A stretch of DNA of 64,000 nucleotides from Boseongicola sp. (lineage in GTDB: Bacteria > Pseudomonadota > Alphaproteobacteria > Rhodobacterales > Rhodobacteraceae), in assembly GCA_014075275.1 (NCBI GenBank), contig CP046179.1, forward strand, positions 1,683,932 to 1,747,931, in the 5' to 3' direction. Under the pieces are notes generated by a model. That model worked only from the letters and a program-made list of their open reading frames with translations, had not been told where the DNA came from and made no database searches. Positions 25,828 through 34,372 of the stretch are shown here, piece by piece (positions within the stretch are counted from its first letter, which is position 1; each line of letters starts with the position of its first letter). The translations under genes and the position numbers were made by a program.

Positions 25828-27237
25828 TTATGTCTTTATGGGCTTTCCGGGAGGGGTCGCGCTTGGGATCGACAAGGCTGCATCTGCAGCAAAGTGGTGT
25901 CTGAGAGAGTTTGCGTAGTATGCTGCAACATCGGGTTCAGCGATGCTGTAGGTTTGACCGTCGGATTTTAAGAGCTGGCGTAGAACGAGAATTTCGAGCG
26001 CTTGCTTAACGTCTTCGATCTGGCTTTCATCGACTGCAAAATCCGCAGTATCGTCCGGAAGATCGGCGCGCAATTTTACCAGTTCGTCTGCAACCTCTTG
26101 TGCAGTTCCATTTTCTATCTGGAAGATCGCGGCAAGCAACAAAGGCGTTGTAACGATTGGAACGCTGCCACGAATGTCATCGCGCAGTATTCTGGCCAGT
26201 TTATCTACGGTCTTTTCCGGATATTCAGCGGCCAGTTCCGATAAGATGCGCGGCTTACCGAATGTAACAGCGGCTATGCCAAATCTGCCAACCTTTCCGG
26301 TGATCCGTCGGCGGATATAGCGTAGTGTAAATCCGATTGCTTCGGGTGCCGTTGCACGAAAACGACGTTGACCGGATCGACCGGCCGAGACCAGAATGCG
26401 GTCTTCTACAACACGGTCGTAGTTCAGGCTGACCGGCACAAAGACCACTTCCCTGCCGCCGTGACGCCAGCCATCGACAATGTAGCTGAGGATGCCCAGT
26501 TTAGGCTCGCCAACTACGCCGGACCGCGACAACCCGCCTTCAGGAAAGACTGCCTGGGAGACACCGGCCTCGGTTGCTTTCTGGACGTAGGAGGCCAAGA
26601 CTTTGCGATATAGCGCCCCACGATAGCGGCGGCGAATGAAGTAGGCCCCGGCGGATCGGACCAGCCAGGACAAGGGCCAGACTCTTGCCCATTCGCCCGC
26701 AGCATAGCTGATCGCTGATTGGCGGGCAGACAGATAGGTGACCAGGACGTAATCGAAATTTGAACGGTGATTGATGACATAAACGACCGTCGAATCTTTG
26801 TTGATGTCTGAAATTGCTTGTTCATCAACATAGTGCAGACGGACGTTGAACAACTTGTTGGCCAGCCAACGAGCAAGACGAATGGCAACCCCGAAGTAAA
26901 CCGTTGCGCTGAAGGATGGCACAATCTCGCGGGCGTAATCCTGGGCCTTTTCAAACGCGACGTCTTCGCGGACGCCTTCGTGTTCGGCGTATGAGCCCAC
27001 TGCCCGCACAACATCGGGATCGTAAATGACGCGCTGGATCATGTCCTGACGACGGAGCAGCTTGAAGGGCTGAATAGGTCGGTCGAGGCGTTTGTTCAGT
27101 TCGGCGACTAAACGTTCGGCCCGGCGTCGGAAGAACCAGCGAACCGAAGGGAACAACAGATGCGTTGTTGCCGTCACCGTCGCAAAGACGAGGATCAGGG
27201 CAAGCAGCCATATCGGGAGTTCCACGGTGCCAAGCAT
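25828..27237 (-). CDS. PlsB-like glycerol-phosphate/lysophospholipid acyltransferase
   Basis: This 469-residue membrane-associated acyltransferase has an N-terminal hydrophobic anchor (LPIWLLALILVFATVTATTHLLF), the catalytic His157-x4-Asp162 motif (NHRSNFD) and the substrate motif FPEGGLSRSG (231-240). It is shorter than E. coli PlsB and resembles the alphaproteobacterial PlsB-like family often found near ccr/ecm. It probably acylates a glycerol-phosphate backbone in phospholipid synthesis. It starts 50 bases after the small membrane-protein gene and ends 113 bases before ccr. Confidence 0.85.
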   Translation of the reverse strand: MLGTVELPIWLLALILVFATVTATTHLLFPSVRWFFRRRAERLVAELNKRLDRPIQPFKLLRRQDMIQRVIYDPDVVRAVGSYAEHEGVREDVAFEKAQDYAREIVPSFSATVYFGVAIRLARWLANKLFNVRLHYVDEQAISDINKDSTVVYVINHRSNFDYVLVTYLSARQSAISYAAGEWARVWPLSWLVRSAGAYFIRRRYRGALYRKVLASYVQKATEAGVSQAVFPEGGLSRSGVVGEPKLGILSYIVDGWRHGGREVVFVPVSLNYDRVVEDRILVSAGRSGQRRFRATAPEAIGFTLRYIRRRITGKVGRFGIAAVTFGKPRILSELAAEYPEKTVDKLARILRDDIRGSVPIVTTPLLLAAIFQIENGTAQEVADELVKLRADLPDDTADFAVDESQIEDVKQALEILVLRQLLKSDGQTYSIAEPDVAAYYANSLRHHFAADAALSIPSATPPGKPIKT

Positions 27238-27287
27238 TCGCGCAAAACTGTCAGAAAACCCCTTCTGCGTCTATGCGAAACTGCTTT

Positions 27288-27713
27288 TCAATGAAACGAG
27301 ATCACCGCCAGAAGAACGATCAAAACCAAAAGCGCTTTGTTGAGTATTCCCAGCTTTTTGATCTTTTCCTTTGCGGCGGCATCGCCCGTCATGGCTTTGG
27401 GTCCGGTTTTATCTGCGACGACAATGCTGGCCACCAGAGCTGCGACAAGAAGCAATTTTAGCCAGAACGTTCCAGGCGCAGCGTCTGTCACGCCAGAGGT
27501 GAAAACAAGAATAATGCCGGTCACAATGAGCATCGCCATTCCGGCTTTTACAATGTTCTTAATCGGAAGCACAATTGCGCCAATCGAAGGCCGGTGCTCG
27601 GGTGGCGCTTTATCGATCATTGCGCCGATGACTGGTAAGCCGAAAGTTGCGACGCCCCCCATGGCAAGGCCGATAAAATGCAGTGCCATAATCAGGTCGG
27701 TGACAGTATCCAT
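27288..27713 (-). CDS. Small integral membrane protein (four segments)
   Basis: This 141-residue protein starts at an ATG (27713) with GGAGGGA before it; the frame extends upstream but without support. Four hydrophobic segments are visible (around DLIMALHFIGLAMGG, AGMAMLIVTGIILVF, WLKLLLVAALVASIVVA and ALLVLIVLLAVISF). The first carries a His that could bind haem or metal, but no motif is certain. Function is unknown. It is divergent from ecm and leads the acyltransferase-ccr run. Confidence 0.75.
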   Translation of the reverse strand: MDTVTDLIMALHFIGLAMGGVATFGLPVIGAMIDKAPPEHRPSIGAIVLPIKNIVKAGMAMLIVTGIILVFTSGVTDAAPGTFWLKLLLVAALVASIVVADKTGPKAMTGDAAAKEKIKKLGILNKALLVLIVLLAVISFH

Positions 27714-27799
27714 TATTCCCTCCGATTTTCTTTCAGTCTGGCGGGAGAATGTCGCCGGGGCAAGCGGAAGAATTCCATCAAATGCCGCGTTGCAGCGAA

Positions 27800-27851
27800 T
27801 TGACAGTGACATTTCTTTTCGTTAGTCAGTCACTTGACGTAATTTAATTAC
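27800..27851 (+). promoter_or_regulatory. Upstream region of ecm with TTGACA/TTGACG boxes and an AT palindrome
   Basis: TTGACA (27800-27805) and TTGACG (27834-27839) are possible -35 boxes, both with poor -10 partners. GTAATT-T-AATTAC (27839-27851) is a perfect 13-base palindrome ending 24 bases before the ecm ATG. It may be an operator in the divergent ecm/membrane-protein region. Confidence 0.35.
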
Positions 27852-27875
27852 TCACTCGAATCGGGGGCCGCGATC

Positions 27876-29843
27876 ATGTCGCAACCGCAGAAAGACAGAC
27901 CCTGGTTGTTCCGCACTTATGCGGGTCATTCGACGGCGACAGCCTCGAACGAGCTATACCGGGGCAATCTTGCGAAGGGTCAAACCGGCCTTTCTGTTGC
28001 CTTCGATCTGCCGACCCAGACAGGATATGACAGCGACCACCGCCTTGCCCGCGGCGAGGTTGGCAAAGTCGGGGTACCTGTTTCGCACCTTGGCGACATG
28101 CGCGCGTTGTTTAGGGATATTCCGCTGGAGCAAATGAATACCTCGATGACGATCAATGCGACGGCGCCCTGGTTGTTGGCGTTGTATGTTGCGGCGGCGG
28201 AAGAACAGGGTGCTGATATCGCGAAACTTCAGGGCACAGTACAGAACGATATCATTAAGGAATACCTATCAAGGGGGACGTATGTCTGTCCGCCCCGCCC
28301 TTCTTTGCGGATGATCACCGATGTTGCGGCCTGGACACGGGGGCATTTGCCGAAATGGAATCCGATGAACGTCTGTTCCTATCACCTGCAAGAGGCCGGT
28401 GCGACGCCAGAGCAGGAGTTAGCATATGCTTTGGCGACCGCTGTAGCGGTGCTGGATGATCTGAAGGGCAAAGTCGCCGACGAGCATTTTCCGGCGATGG
28501 TTGGCCGGATCAGTTTCTTTGTGAATGCGGGCATTCGGTTTGTAACCGAGCTGTGCAAGATGCGGGCCTTCACTGAGCTGTGGGATGAGATCTGTCTTGA
28601 ACGTTACGGTGTTGAGGATCCGAAGTTTCGGCGGTTCAGGTATGGTGTGCAGGTGAACAGCCTTGGCCTGACCGAGCAGCAACCAGAGAACAACGTTTAT
28701 CGTATCCTGTTGGAAACGCTGGCGGTTACGCTGTCGAAGAACGCGCGGGCGCGCGCAGTTCAGTTGCCTGCGTGGAACGAAGCGTTGGGGTTGCCGCGCC
28801 CCTGGGATCAGCAATGGTCGTTGAGAATGCAGCAGATTTTAGCGTTTGAGACTGATCTGCTGGAGTTCGGGGATTTGTTTGACGGCAACCCGGTTGTAGC
28901 CGCGAAGGTCGACGCACTGAAGGACGGCGCGCGCGCGGAACTGGCGCATATTGATGCGATGGGCGGTGCGGTTGAAGCGATTGAACATATGAAGATGCGC
29001 TTGGTCGAAGCCAACGCGGATCGGATTGCGCGGATTGAAGCCGGTGAAACTACGGTCGTAGGCGTGAACCGGTTTGAGACGGGTGAGCCGTCCCCCCTGA
29101 CCAGCGGGCCTGACGCGATCATGGTCGCAGATGCAGATGCCGAAGCGGATCAGATCGGGCGGTTGGAGGCCTGGCGCGCGGAGCGGGATGAAGGCGCGGT
29201 TCAGGCGGCGTTGGCGGAGTTGCGGGTTGCTGCCAAGGGCGATGCGAACATTATGCCGGCTTCGATTGCTGCGGCCAAAGCTGGGGCAACGACGGGTGAG
29301 TGGGGCGATGTTGTGCGGGGTGTATTCGGTCAGTATCGCGCGCCGACCGGAGTTGCACGCGCGCCTTCGAACAGAACAGACGGTTTGGATGAATTGCGGG
29401 ACGCTGTGGACGCGGTTTCGGGCCGGTTGGGCGAACGGTTGAAGTTTCTTGTTGGAAAACCGGGACTTGACGGGCATTCAAACGGGGCCGAGCAGATCGC
29501 GAGCCGGGCGCGGGATGTGGGAATGGATATCACGTATGAGGGTATTCGCCTGACGCCGTCCGAGATTGTTGCGGCGGCGTTGGATCAGGGTGCGCATGTT
29601 GTGGGGCTGTCGATTTTGTCGGGCAGCCATATGCCGTTGATTGAGGAATTGCTGGTTGAGATGCGGGATGCAGGACTTGGGGAAGTGCCCGTCGTTGTTG
29701 GCGGAATTATCCCCGAGGACGACGCGAAACGACTTCAGGCGATGGGAGTTGCGCGAGTCTATACCCCTAAGGACTTCGAGCTGAACCGGATCATGTTCGA
29801 CATCGTGGCACTGGTGGACCCTGCAAAAGTCGCGGCAGAGTAA
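27876..29843 (+). CDS. ecm: Ethylmalonyl-CoA mutase
   Basis: Ecm is a B12-dependent mutase that turns (2R)-ethylmalonyl-CoA into methylsuccinyl-CoA in the ethylmalonyl-CoA pathway. The 655 residues contain the TIM-barrel part with FRTYAGHSTATASNELYR (about 12-29). The C-terminal cobalamin domain has Asp532-x-His534-x-x-Gly537 (GLDGHSNG), then LSILSGSH and VVGGIIPEDD. The HSTA variant near the start is typical of Ecm, in contrast to methylmalonyl-CoA mutase. It is divergent from the leftward run that ends in ccr, the enzyme of the preceding step. Confidence 0.95.
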   Translation: MSQPQKDRPWLFRTYAGHSTATASNELYRGNLAKGQTGLSVAFDLPTQTGYDSDHRLARGEVGKVGVPVSHLGDMRALFRDIPLEQMNTSMTINATAPWLLALYVAAAEEQGADIAKLQGTVQNDIIKEYLSRGTYVCPPRPSLRMITDVAAWTRGHLPKWNPMNVCSYHLQEAGATPEQELAYALATAVAVLDDLKGKVADEHFPAMVGRISFFVNAGIRFVTELCKMRAFTELWDEICLERYGVEDPKFRRFRYGVQVNSLGLTEQQPENNVYRILLETLAVTLSKNARARAVQLPAWNEALGLPRPWDQQWSLRMQQILAFETDLLEFGDLFDGNPVVAAKVDALKDGARAELAHIDAMGGAVEAIEHMKMRLVEANADRIARIEAGETTVVGVNRFETGEPSPLTSGPDAIMVADADAEADQIGRLEAWRAERDEGAVQAALAELRVAAKGDANIMPASIAAAKAGATTGEWGDVVRGVFGQYRAPTGVARAPSNRTDGLDELRDAVDAVSGRLGERLKFLVGKPGLDGHSNGAEQIASRARDVGMDITYEGIRLTPSEIVAAALDQGAHVVGLSILSGSHMPLIEELLVEMRDAGLGEVPVVVGGIIPEDDAKRLQAMGVARVYTPKDFELNRIMFDIVALVDPAKVAAE

Positions 29844-29852
29844 GGCGCTGAC

Positions 29853-30374
29853 TTAGCTGTCTTCTTCCAGTTTTTCGACCAGCTCTTCATAGGTGTAACT
29901 GAGCGCGACATGCCCCATGTCGCCTTCGATGAAGTTTGGATCAAACGGCAAGCAGCCGAGACCACAGATTTGGCTTGTTACAATTTCGTCGATGTCGACG
30001 TACCATAGGCGACCGCCGGGAGTTGCGACCCAGCCGTCGATGCCTTCTGCCTCGTCCGCCTCCAAGTCTTCGCCGGAGGGAACTTCGTTTGAATATTCAT
30101 GCGAGAAGCTGCCATGGGTATGGTAGGAGGCTATGATTACATCAATATTTGCAGGGTCTTCGGGTTCGCATGAGTCTTCGTCTCCGCGTGCTGGGCTTGA
30201 CGCGACCAGGAGGCCTTGGGCGGTGTAACCGATGTATCCGCAATACTCGCGGTTGTTGGCAATCGAGATGGGTTGGAGGTTTGTGAAGACTTGTTGCACT
30301 AACTCACGCTCGCCCGTTTCCTGGGCACAGGCTGCAGCTGGCAGCATGATAGCAAAAAGCATGAGGCAGCGCAT
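29853..30374 (-). CDS. Exported DUF4329-like protein with a JAMM-type metal motif
   Basis: The protein has 173 residues from an ATG at 30374. The N-terminus is a signal peptide (MRCLMLFAIMLPAAACAQ); cleavage could be ordinary after ACA or lipoprotein-type at Cys16. The mature part shows Glu43-x-x-Gly46 (EYCGY), His85-x-His87 (SYHTHG), twelve residues, then Ser100-x-x-Asp103 (SGED). That is the full set of a JAMM/MPN+ metalloprotease motif. I also recall this architecture under DUF4329. A periplasmic peptidase-like role is an inference. It converges on ecm with a nine-base gap. Confidence 0.65.
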   Translation of the reverse strand: MRCLMLFAIMLPAAACAQETGERELVQQVFTNLQPISIANNREYCGYIGYTAQGLLVASSPARGDEDSCEPEDPANIDVIIASYHTHGSFSHEYSNEVPSGEDLEADEAEGIDGWVATPGGRLWYVDIDEIVTSQICGLGCLPFDPNFIEGDMGHVALSYTYEELVEKLEEDS

Positions 30375-30524
30375 TTCGGGTGGTTTCCTCAATTGTGAAC
30401 CTTGTCTTTCAAACAGGTGCAACGCCCAAATTCAATGGTGGCGGGCTTGTGTCCAGCAACCGGGCTTTTGCAGGGCGTGAAAGCGGTTTAGGGTCGATGG
30501 AATATCTAGCAATTGGAGTTTGCC

Positions 30525-31082
30525 ATGACCGTCCACATTGGTGCCAAAGAAGGTGACATCGCTGAAACCGTTCTGCTGCCGGGGGATCCTTATCGGGCCA
30601 AATGGGCAGCGGAAACCTATCTTGAGAACCCACGTTTGATCAACGAAGTCAGGGGGATGCTGGGGTTTACGGGGACGTATAAGGGCAATCCGGTGACGAT
30701 CCATGGATCGGGCATGGGGATGCCCTCGATCTCGATCTATGCCAACGAGTTGATCAAGGATTATGGTGCTAAGACGTTGATCCGTATCGGATCTTGCGGC
30801 GGGATGCAGGAAAAGGTGAAGGTGCGCGATGTGATTGTCGCGATGACGGCAACTTCGCTTTCGACACCTTCGCGGGGGATTTTCAAAGAAGTTAATTTTG
30901 CGCCCTGTGCGGATTGGAGTTTGCTGCGCGGAGCGGTGGCTGCGGCGGAAGGCCGGGACGTTGGGGTGCATGTTGGCGGGATATATTCGTCGGATGTTTT
31001 CTATGACGAACGACCCGATCTGAATGAACAGATGCAGCGGCATGGGATCTTAGGCGTCGAGATGGAAGCGGCCTTTTCTTAA
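30525..31082 (+). pseudogene. deoD: Purine nucleoside phosphorylase, 3'-truncated
   Basis: The first 183 residues are clear DeoD, which splits purine nucleosides with phosphate. Numbering agrees with the E. coli enzyme: His4, Arg24, Arg43, Ser90 (IGSCGG) and Glu179-Met-Glu181 (GVEMEAA). The frame then ends with FS and a stop, while the family continues to about 235-239 residues. The missing part holds the catalytic Asp204 and Arg217, so the product should be inactive. I find no remnant of the lost end in the next bases. The ATG at 30525 follows GGAG. Confidence 0.85.
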
Positions 31083-31108
31083 TCTATGTCAGATAGTTAA
31101 TCTTAGTT

Positions 31109-31144
31109 GAGGCCCGCCACCCGAGATATAGGGTGGCGGGCCTC
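31109..31144. terminator. Perfect 14-base inverted repeat after truncated deoD
   Basis: GAGGCCCGCCACCC (31109-31122), an eight-base loop and GGGTGGCGGGCCTC (31131-31144) pair without mismatch. There is no T run on either side, so it is a strong hairpin between convergent deoD and creD, not a classical terminator. Confidence 0.6.
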
Positions 31145-31163
31145 GGTCGTTCGCAAGGCGCAG

Positions 31164-32573
31164 TTAAGTCGTAGGTGCGGGAGGGGGCGTCTTGCGTCGG
31201 AACCACTGTCGCGGTTCACGCTGAGGTCCGTGCCAGTCTTCGTTGCGGGTCAGGATCATGGTGCCTGCAAGGGCGACGAAGGCGAGAGTTGAGCCCGCCA
31301 GAAGCGCGAAATCAGCGCTGCGTAAGATCAGGTAGAGCACGGCGTATACGGTGATCAGCATCGCGGCGAGCACCATGGCGCGACGACCCAATTTCAACGC
31401 TGTCGCCCCGAAAATGGTTAACAGACCGATCGTTGCGCCCGCTGCAAGCAAGTAGGCCGCTCCGAAGCCGATTTGCTCGGCGTAAGCCACCATTAACAAT
31501 ACAAAAACCGACTGTGCGAGGCCGACCATCAGATATTGCACGGGGTGCGCAGGTTTTTTTCCGGCGCGATCCAGAAGAAGAATGGTCAAGAATGTAAGAG
31601 CGATGAAAAGAATTCCATAACGCGCCGAACGGTAGGCTTTCTGGTAAAAGTCGTTTGGCGTGATGAACCGCACGCCCATGGAGGCTGATTTCCGGGCCGT
31701 CGGGTCGAAGTTTTCGCGTGCCACTTGTGGCAGCGACCGGGCAAGATGGGGAACGATCCATTCGGCCGTAAAGCCATTTTCCGTTATTTCCCGGGCGTCC
31801 GGCAGGAAGTTTCCAAAAAAACTGGGGTCGGGCCAGTCGCTGTTGATGCTGACTGTAGTTGTGCGTCCGGTGGCTGTTGCGGCCAGATGTTGCGCGCCGT
31901 TCATTGTGAGGGACAGAACGAAGGGGCCAGTTTCACGCGGATCGCCAAGCAATGTCGTGATTCCGGTTTGTTTTTTAGCGCTTTGCGAGATCGGCTCTAA
32001 TGTCAGGGGGCGCCCTGCCGAGGTTAGCTGCGCCTCGCCTCGGAGTGCGCGATTTGAGGACAGGTAAATGTTGAGGCGCGTCTCGTCCCAGTGAATGACC
32101 TCTTCTGCTGTCGAGCTGGGTTCGATCAGATCGGTGTTGAAAGTGAAGTTCAACAGCGCGTCCGTCGTGTAGACCGGCACGTTGAAAATGCCGCGCGACC
32201 GGGTCTGGCTGCGGCTGGTGAGTTGGATATCGAGGTCCTCGGGGTAGAGGTAAACGGGCGGGCGCGCTTCAGTGATAGTTTCTTGATAATGCTCGAAAAT
32301 CGGGTTGCCTTTGTCATCGCGCAGCGTGAGGCCAGTAAGAGCATCTACGGCTTCGCGGCGACGGTCGTAGGTGACATCTTCGGTGACAGGGACAATGATT
32401 TGCGGGCCACTCAGACGTTGGGCACCGCCCCACTCGTGACTGAGATCATTGATGGTTTGGCCCGAGTAATTTGCGCGGTCGTTAATGACGCTGGAAACCA
32501 TATTGAGGGGGATGAACATCAATAGTGTGAGGATGCCGACGGCGATGAAGCGCAGGCCCGGAGATTGGAACAT
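31164..32573 (-). CDS. creD: CreD family inner-membrane protein
   Basis: This 469-residue protein has one N-terminal membrane segment (LRFIAVGILTLLMFIPLNMV), a large periplasmic region to about residue 320, and five to six C-terminal membrane segments. This is the CreD layout, and segments such as SVINDRANYSG and GFTAEWIVPHLARSLPQ fit the family. CreD is linked to envelope stress and beta-lactam response in other bacteria. No creBC genes are in the window, so its control here is unknown. Confidence 0.88.
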   Translation of the reverse strand: MFQSPGLRFIAVGILTLLMFIPLNMVSSVINDRANYSGQTINDLSHEWGGAQRLSGPQIIVPVTEDVTYDRRREAVDALTGLTLRDDKGNPIFEHYQETITEARPPVYLYPEDLDIQLTSRSQTRSRGIFNVPVYTTDALLNFTFNTDLIEPSSTAEEVIHWDETRLNIYLSSNRALRGEAQLTSAGRPLTLEPISQSAKKQTGITTLLGDPRETGPFVLSLTMNGAQHLAATATGRTTTVSINSDWPDPSFFGNFLPDAREITENGFTAEWIVPHLARSLPQVARENFDPTARKSASMGVRFITPNDFYQKAYRSARYGILFIALTFLTILLLDRAGKKPAHPVQYLMVGLAQSVFVLLMVAYAEQIGFGAAYLLAAGATIGLLTIFGATALKLGRRAMVLAAMLITVYAVLYLILRSADFALLAGSTLAFVALAGTMILTRNEDWHGPQREPRQWFRRKTPPPAPTT

Positions 32574-32679
32574 AGGAAAAACCTTTCAAATAGAGTGTCT
32601 TCGCCGAGAGGTAGCGGTTGGAATGCGCAGGCCTCGCGCGTCATGTTTGGAGAATTTGTGCAGGTGGTTGCCGGGGCGG

Positions 32680-32725
32680 CGAAAATCCTATGAGATTTTC
32701 GGATCGATTTTTGTGCCAAAAATCG
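32680..32725. other. Two small hairpins in the creD upstream gap (32574-32910)
   Basis: CGAAAATC-N6-GATTTTCG (32680-32701) and CGATTTTTG-TGC-CAAAAATCG (32705-32725) are two adjacent perfect stems just before repeat copy B. Apart from these and the repeat, the 337-base gap between creD and the next gene shows no reading frame or clear promoter. Confidence 0.5.
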
Positions 32726-32733
32726 GCTGTCTG

Positions 32734-32863
32734 TATCGCGTCGGTATTACGTCGGTGCCTGCGCACGCATGGAAAAGATCTGGTTAACCAGATTTCGAGA
32801 CGAAATCTGGAACGCGGGCGGATGCCCGCGGCCTTCGGCGAGGATATTTTAGGGCCGATAATG
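32734..32863 (+). repeat. Dispersed intergenic repeat, copy B
   Basis: This second copy of the element at 4262-4402 is 130 bases long. The 5' block (32734-32759) is identical over 26 bases. The GATTTCG-GAG-CGAAATC hairpin (32791-32807), GCGGGCGGATGCCCGC (32814-32829) and GGGCCGATAATG (32852-32863) are kept. Both copies have the same orientation. Confidence 0.85.
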
Positions 32864-32910
32864 AACTCGGGACGCGCCCAACCGCTTTGATTGGACGCGT
32901 TGCTGGTGTG

Positions 32911-33327
32911 TTACCAGGCATAGAATGGTTTGCGTTCGCCTTTCAGAAAGCGTGTGACGTCCGTCACATCTATGACCAGCGAGACGACGTTTGAGGCGAT
33001 CATGAGAGTGATCCATGTCGCGAGGGTTGGATCAGTTTGAATACTGTCCCATCGCCACACTAACCACGCAATCATTGGCACCCAGAGGATATGGCAGATG
33101 CCAAGGACCCGCGTGAAGCGGTTGCGTTGGTAAATCAGGGCCATGGCGAGGACAGCCACCCCTGCGACGGTGAACGCCACCTGGCCTTCGATGCGCCCGA
33201 GGAAAGCCACTGCCGCGAGATTGACCGCCATTAACCAGGTGGCCCAGATGCGCGGCACAGGTTTGAACCTGAGGGTGACGATGCCCAGGAGGTGCAGAAT
33301 ACTGACGATCAGGTTTGGTCGGGTCAT
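32911..33327 (-). CDS. Small membrane protein divergent from an HxlR regulator
   Basis: This 138-residue protein has four to five hydrophobic segments (for example IWATWLMAVNLAAVAFLG, FTVAGVAVLAMALIY, ICHILWVPMIAWLVW and WITLMIASNVVSLVIDV). I do not recognise the family. It shares its upstream region with the HxlR-type gene, and the palindrome between them suggests it is the regulator's target. Confidence 0.75.
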   Translation of the reverse strand: MTRPNLIVSILHLLGIVTLRFKPVPRIWATWLMAVNLAAVAFLGRIEGQVAFTVAGVAVLAMALIYQRNRFTRVLGICHILWVPMIAWLVWRWDSIQTDPTLATWITLMIASNVVSLVIDVTDVTRFLKGERKPFYAW

Positions 33328-33409
33328 TGTTTGTTTCCTTTGAAAATAGGTGATGTGGTGGGTTTAGGTGCCCGCGGGCGGCGGCAATACTGCGCGAAAG
33401 CAAGCAATG

Positions 33410-33428
33410 AACTACGGATTGCGTAGTT
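33410..33428. promoter_or_regulatory. Probable HxlR operator between divergent genes
   Basis: AACTACG (33410-33416), five bases and CGTAGTT (33422-33428) form a perfect inverted repeat. It lies 82 bases from the membrane-protein start and 41 from the regulator start. Size and symmetry fit a winged-helix dimer, so auto-regulation and control of the divergent gene are likely. Confidence 0.65.
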
Positions 33429-33469
33429 AGTCGTGCGGCGATAGTTTTTGCCGAAGGGGAGACGGGGAT

Positions 33470-34162
33470 ATGACAAAATACGGACAGTTCTGCCCGGTGG
33501 CGAAGTCCACGGAGATGCTGGGAAATCCGTGGTCGTTGTTGATCATTCGCGAGATGCTTTTGGGCAGCACACGTTTCAGCACATTTCAGAAGGGGATGCC
33601 GAAGATTTCACCCACTGTTTTGAACACCCGTCTGAAGGAGTTAGAGGCCAATGGGCTGATCGTGAAGCGACGGCTTCAAGGGCAGCGCGGTCATGAGTAT
33701 CGGCTGACGCCGGCGGGTCGGGAATTGGGGCCTGTGGTGGAGGGGCTGACGATTTGGGGGATGCGATGGGCGCGGTCGCAAATGGACGACGCAGAGATGG
33801 ATGTTACGTTTCTGATGTTCGACATTCAGCGCAATCTGGTGACTAAAGCTTTGCCGGACGGCCAGACTGTTCTGTGTTTCAACGTGGGAGATCTGGCGCA
33901 GTTTGATCGATGGTGGATGGTGATTGACGGGGATGCGGGGGGCACGGTGGATTTGTGCCACACGGATCCGGGCAAGGATGTTGATCTGTATCTGACGGCG
34001 AATGCACGGGATTTGATTGAGGTTTGGATGGGGGACCAGCCATTGCGCGGGGCAATGGATGCGGGGCGGTTGGAACTGGTGGGTGCCAAGGATCTGGTGC
34101 GGAGTTTTTCGAAGTGGTTCCCGCTGTCAGCCGCGGCTGGGGTGCCGCGGGTGACAGCGTAG
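33470..34162 (+). CDS. HxlR-family transcriptional regulator with an extra C-terminal domain
   Basis: The N-terminal 100 residues form an HxlR winged helix: YGQFCPVAKSTEMLGNPWSLLIIREMLLGSTRFSTFQKG, then PTVLNTRLKELEANGLIVKR. Cys8 at the usual HxlR position could sense redox or quinone compounds. The 230-residue length is about twice the minimal family size. The C-terminal half (from about FLMFDIQRNLVTKALPDG) resembles an SCP2-like lipid-binding domain, as in some alphaproteobacterial members. GGGGAGACGGGG precedes the ATG. Confidence 0.9.
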   Translation: MTKYGQFCPVAKSTEMLGNPWSLLIIREMLLGSTRFSTFQKGMPKISPTVLNTRLKELEANGLIVKRRLQGQRGHEYRLTPAGRELGPVVEGLTIWGMRWARSQMDDAEMDVTFLMFDIQRNLVTKALPDGQTVLCFNVGDLAQFDRWWMVIDGDAGGTVDLCHTDPGKDVDLYLTANARDLIEVWMGDQPLRGAMDAGRLELVGAKDLVRSFSKWFPLSAAAGVPRVTA

Positions 34163-34317
34163 GAGTACATCGGTTTTAATCAACGCTCCGGGTTCCATTC
34201 AAAAGTCCGCAGTTGTTTCAATGGCGCCCGATCACTGCCACGGCTCGTCAAAGATCTGCGAAAAAACCAATTTCCTGTCCGCAAAGAATGCAAGCAAATG
34301 ACGATGACTTCGCGCAA

Positions 34318-34345
34318 CGCCACCTCTTGCTAGAAAGAGATGGCG
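34318..34345 (+). terminator. Possible terminator hairpin after hxlR
   Basis: CGCCACCTCTT (34318-34328) pairs with AAGAGATGGCG (34335-34345) with one mismatch around a six-base loop. A T-rich stretch (ATTCTTTT) follows eight bases later on the plus strand. The hairpin may serve both the regulator and the converging lipoprotein gene. Confidence 0.5.
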
Positions 34346-34372
34346 CTGGGATTCTTTTGATGAATTCAGGGA

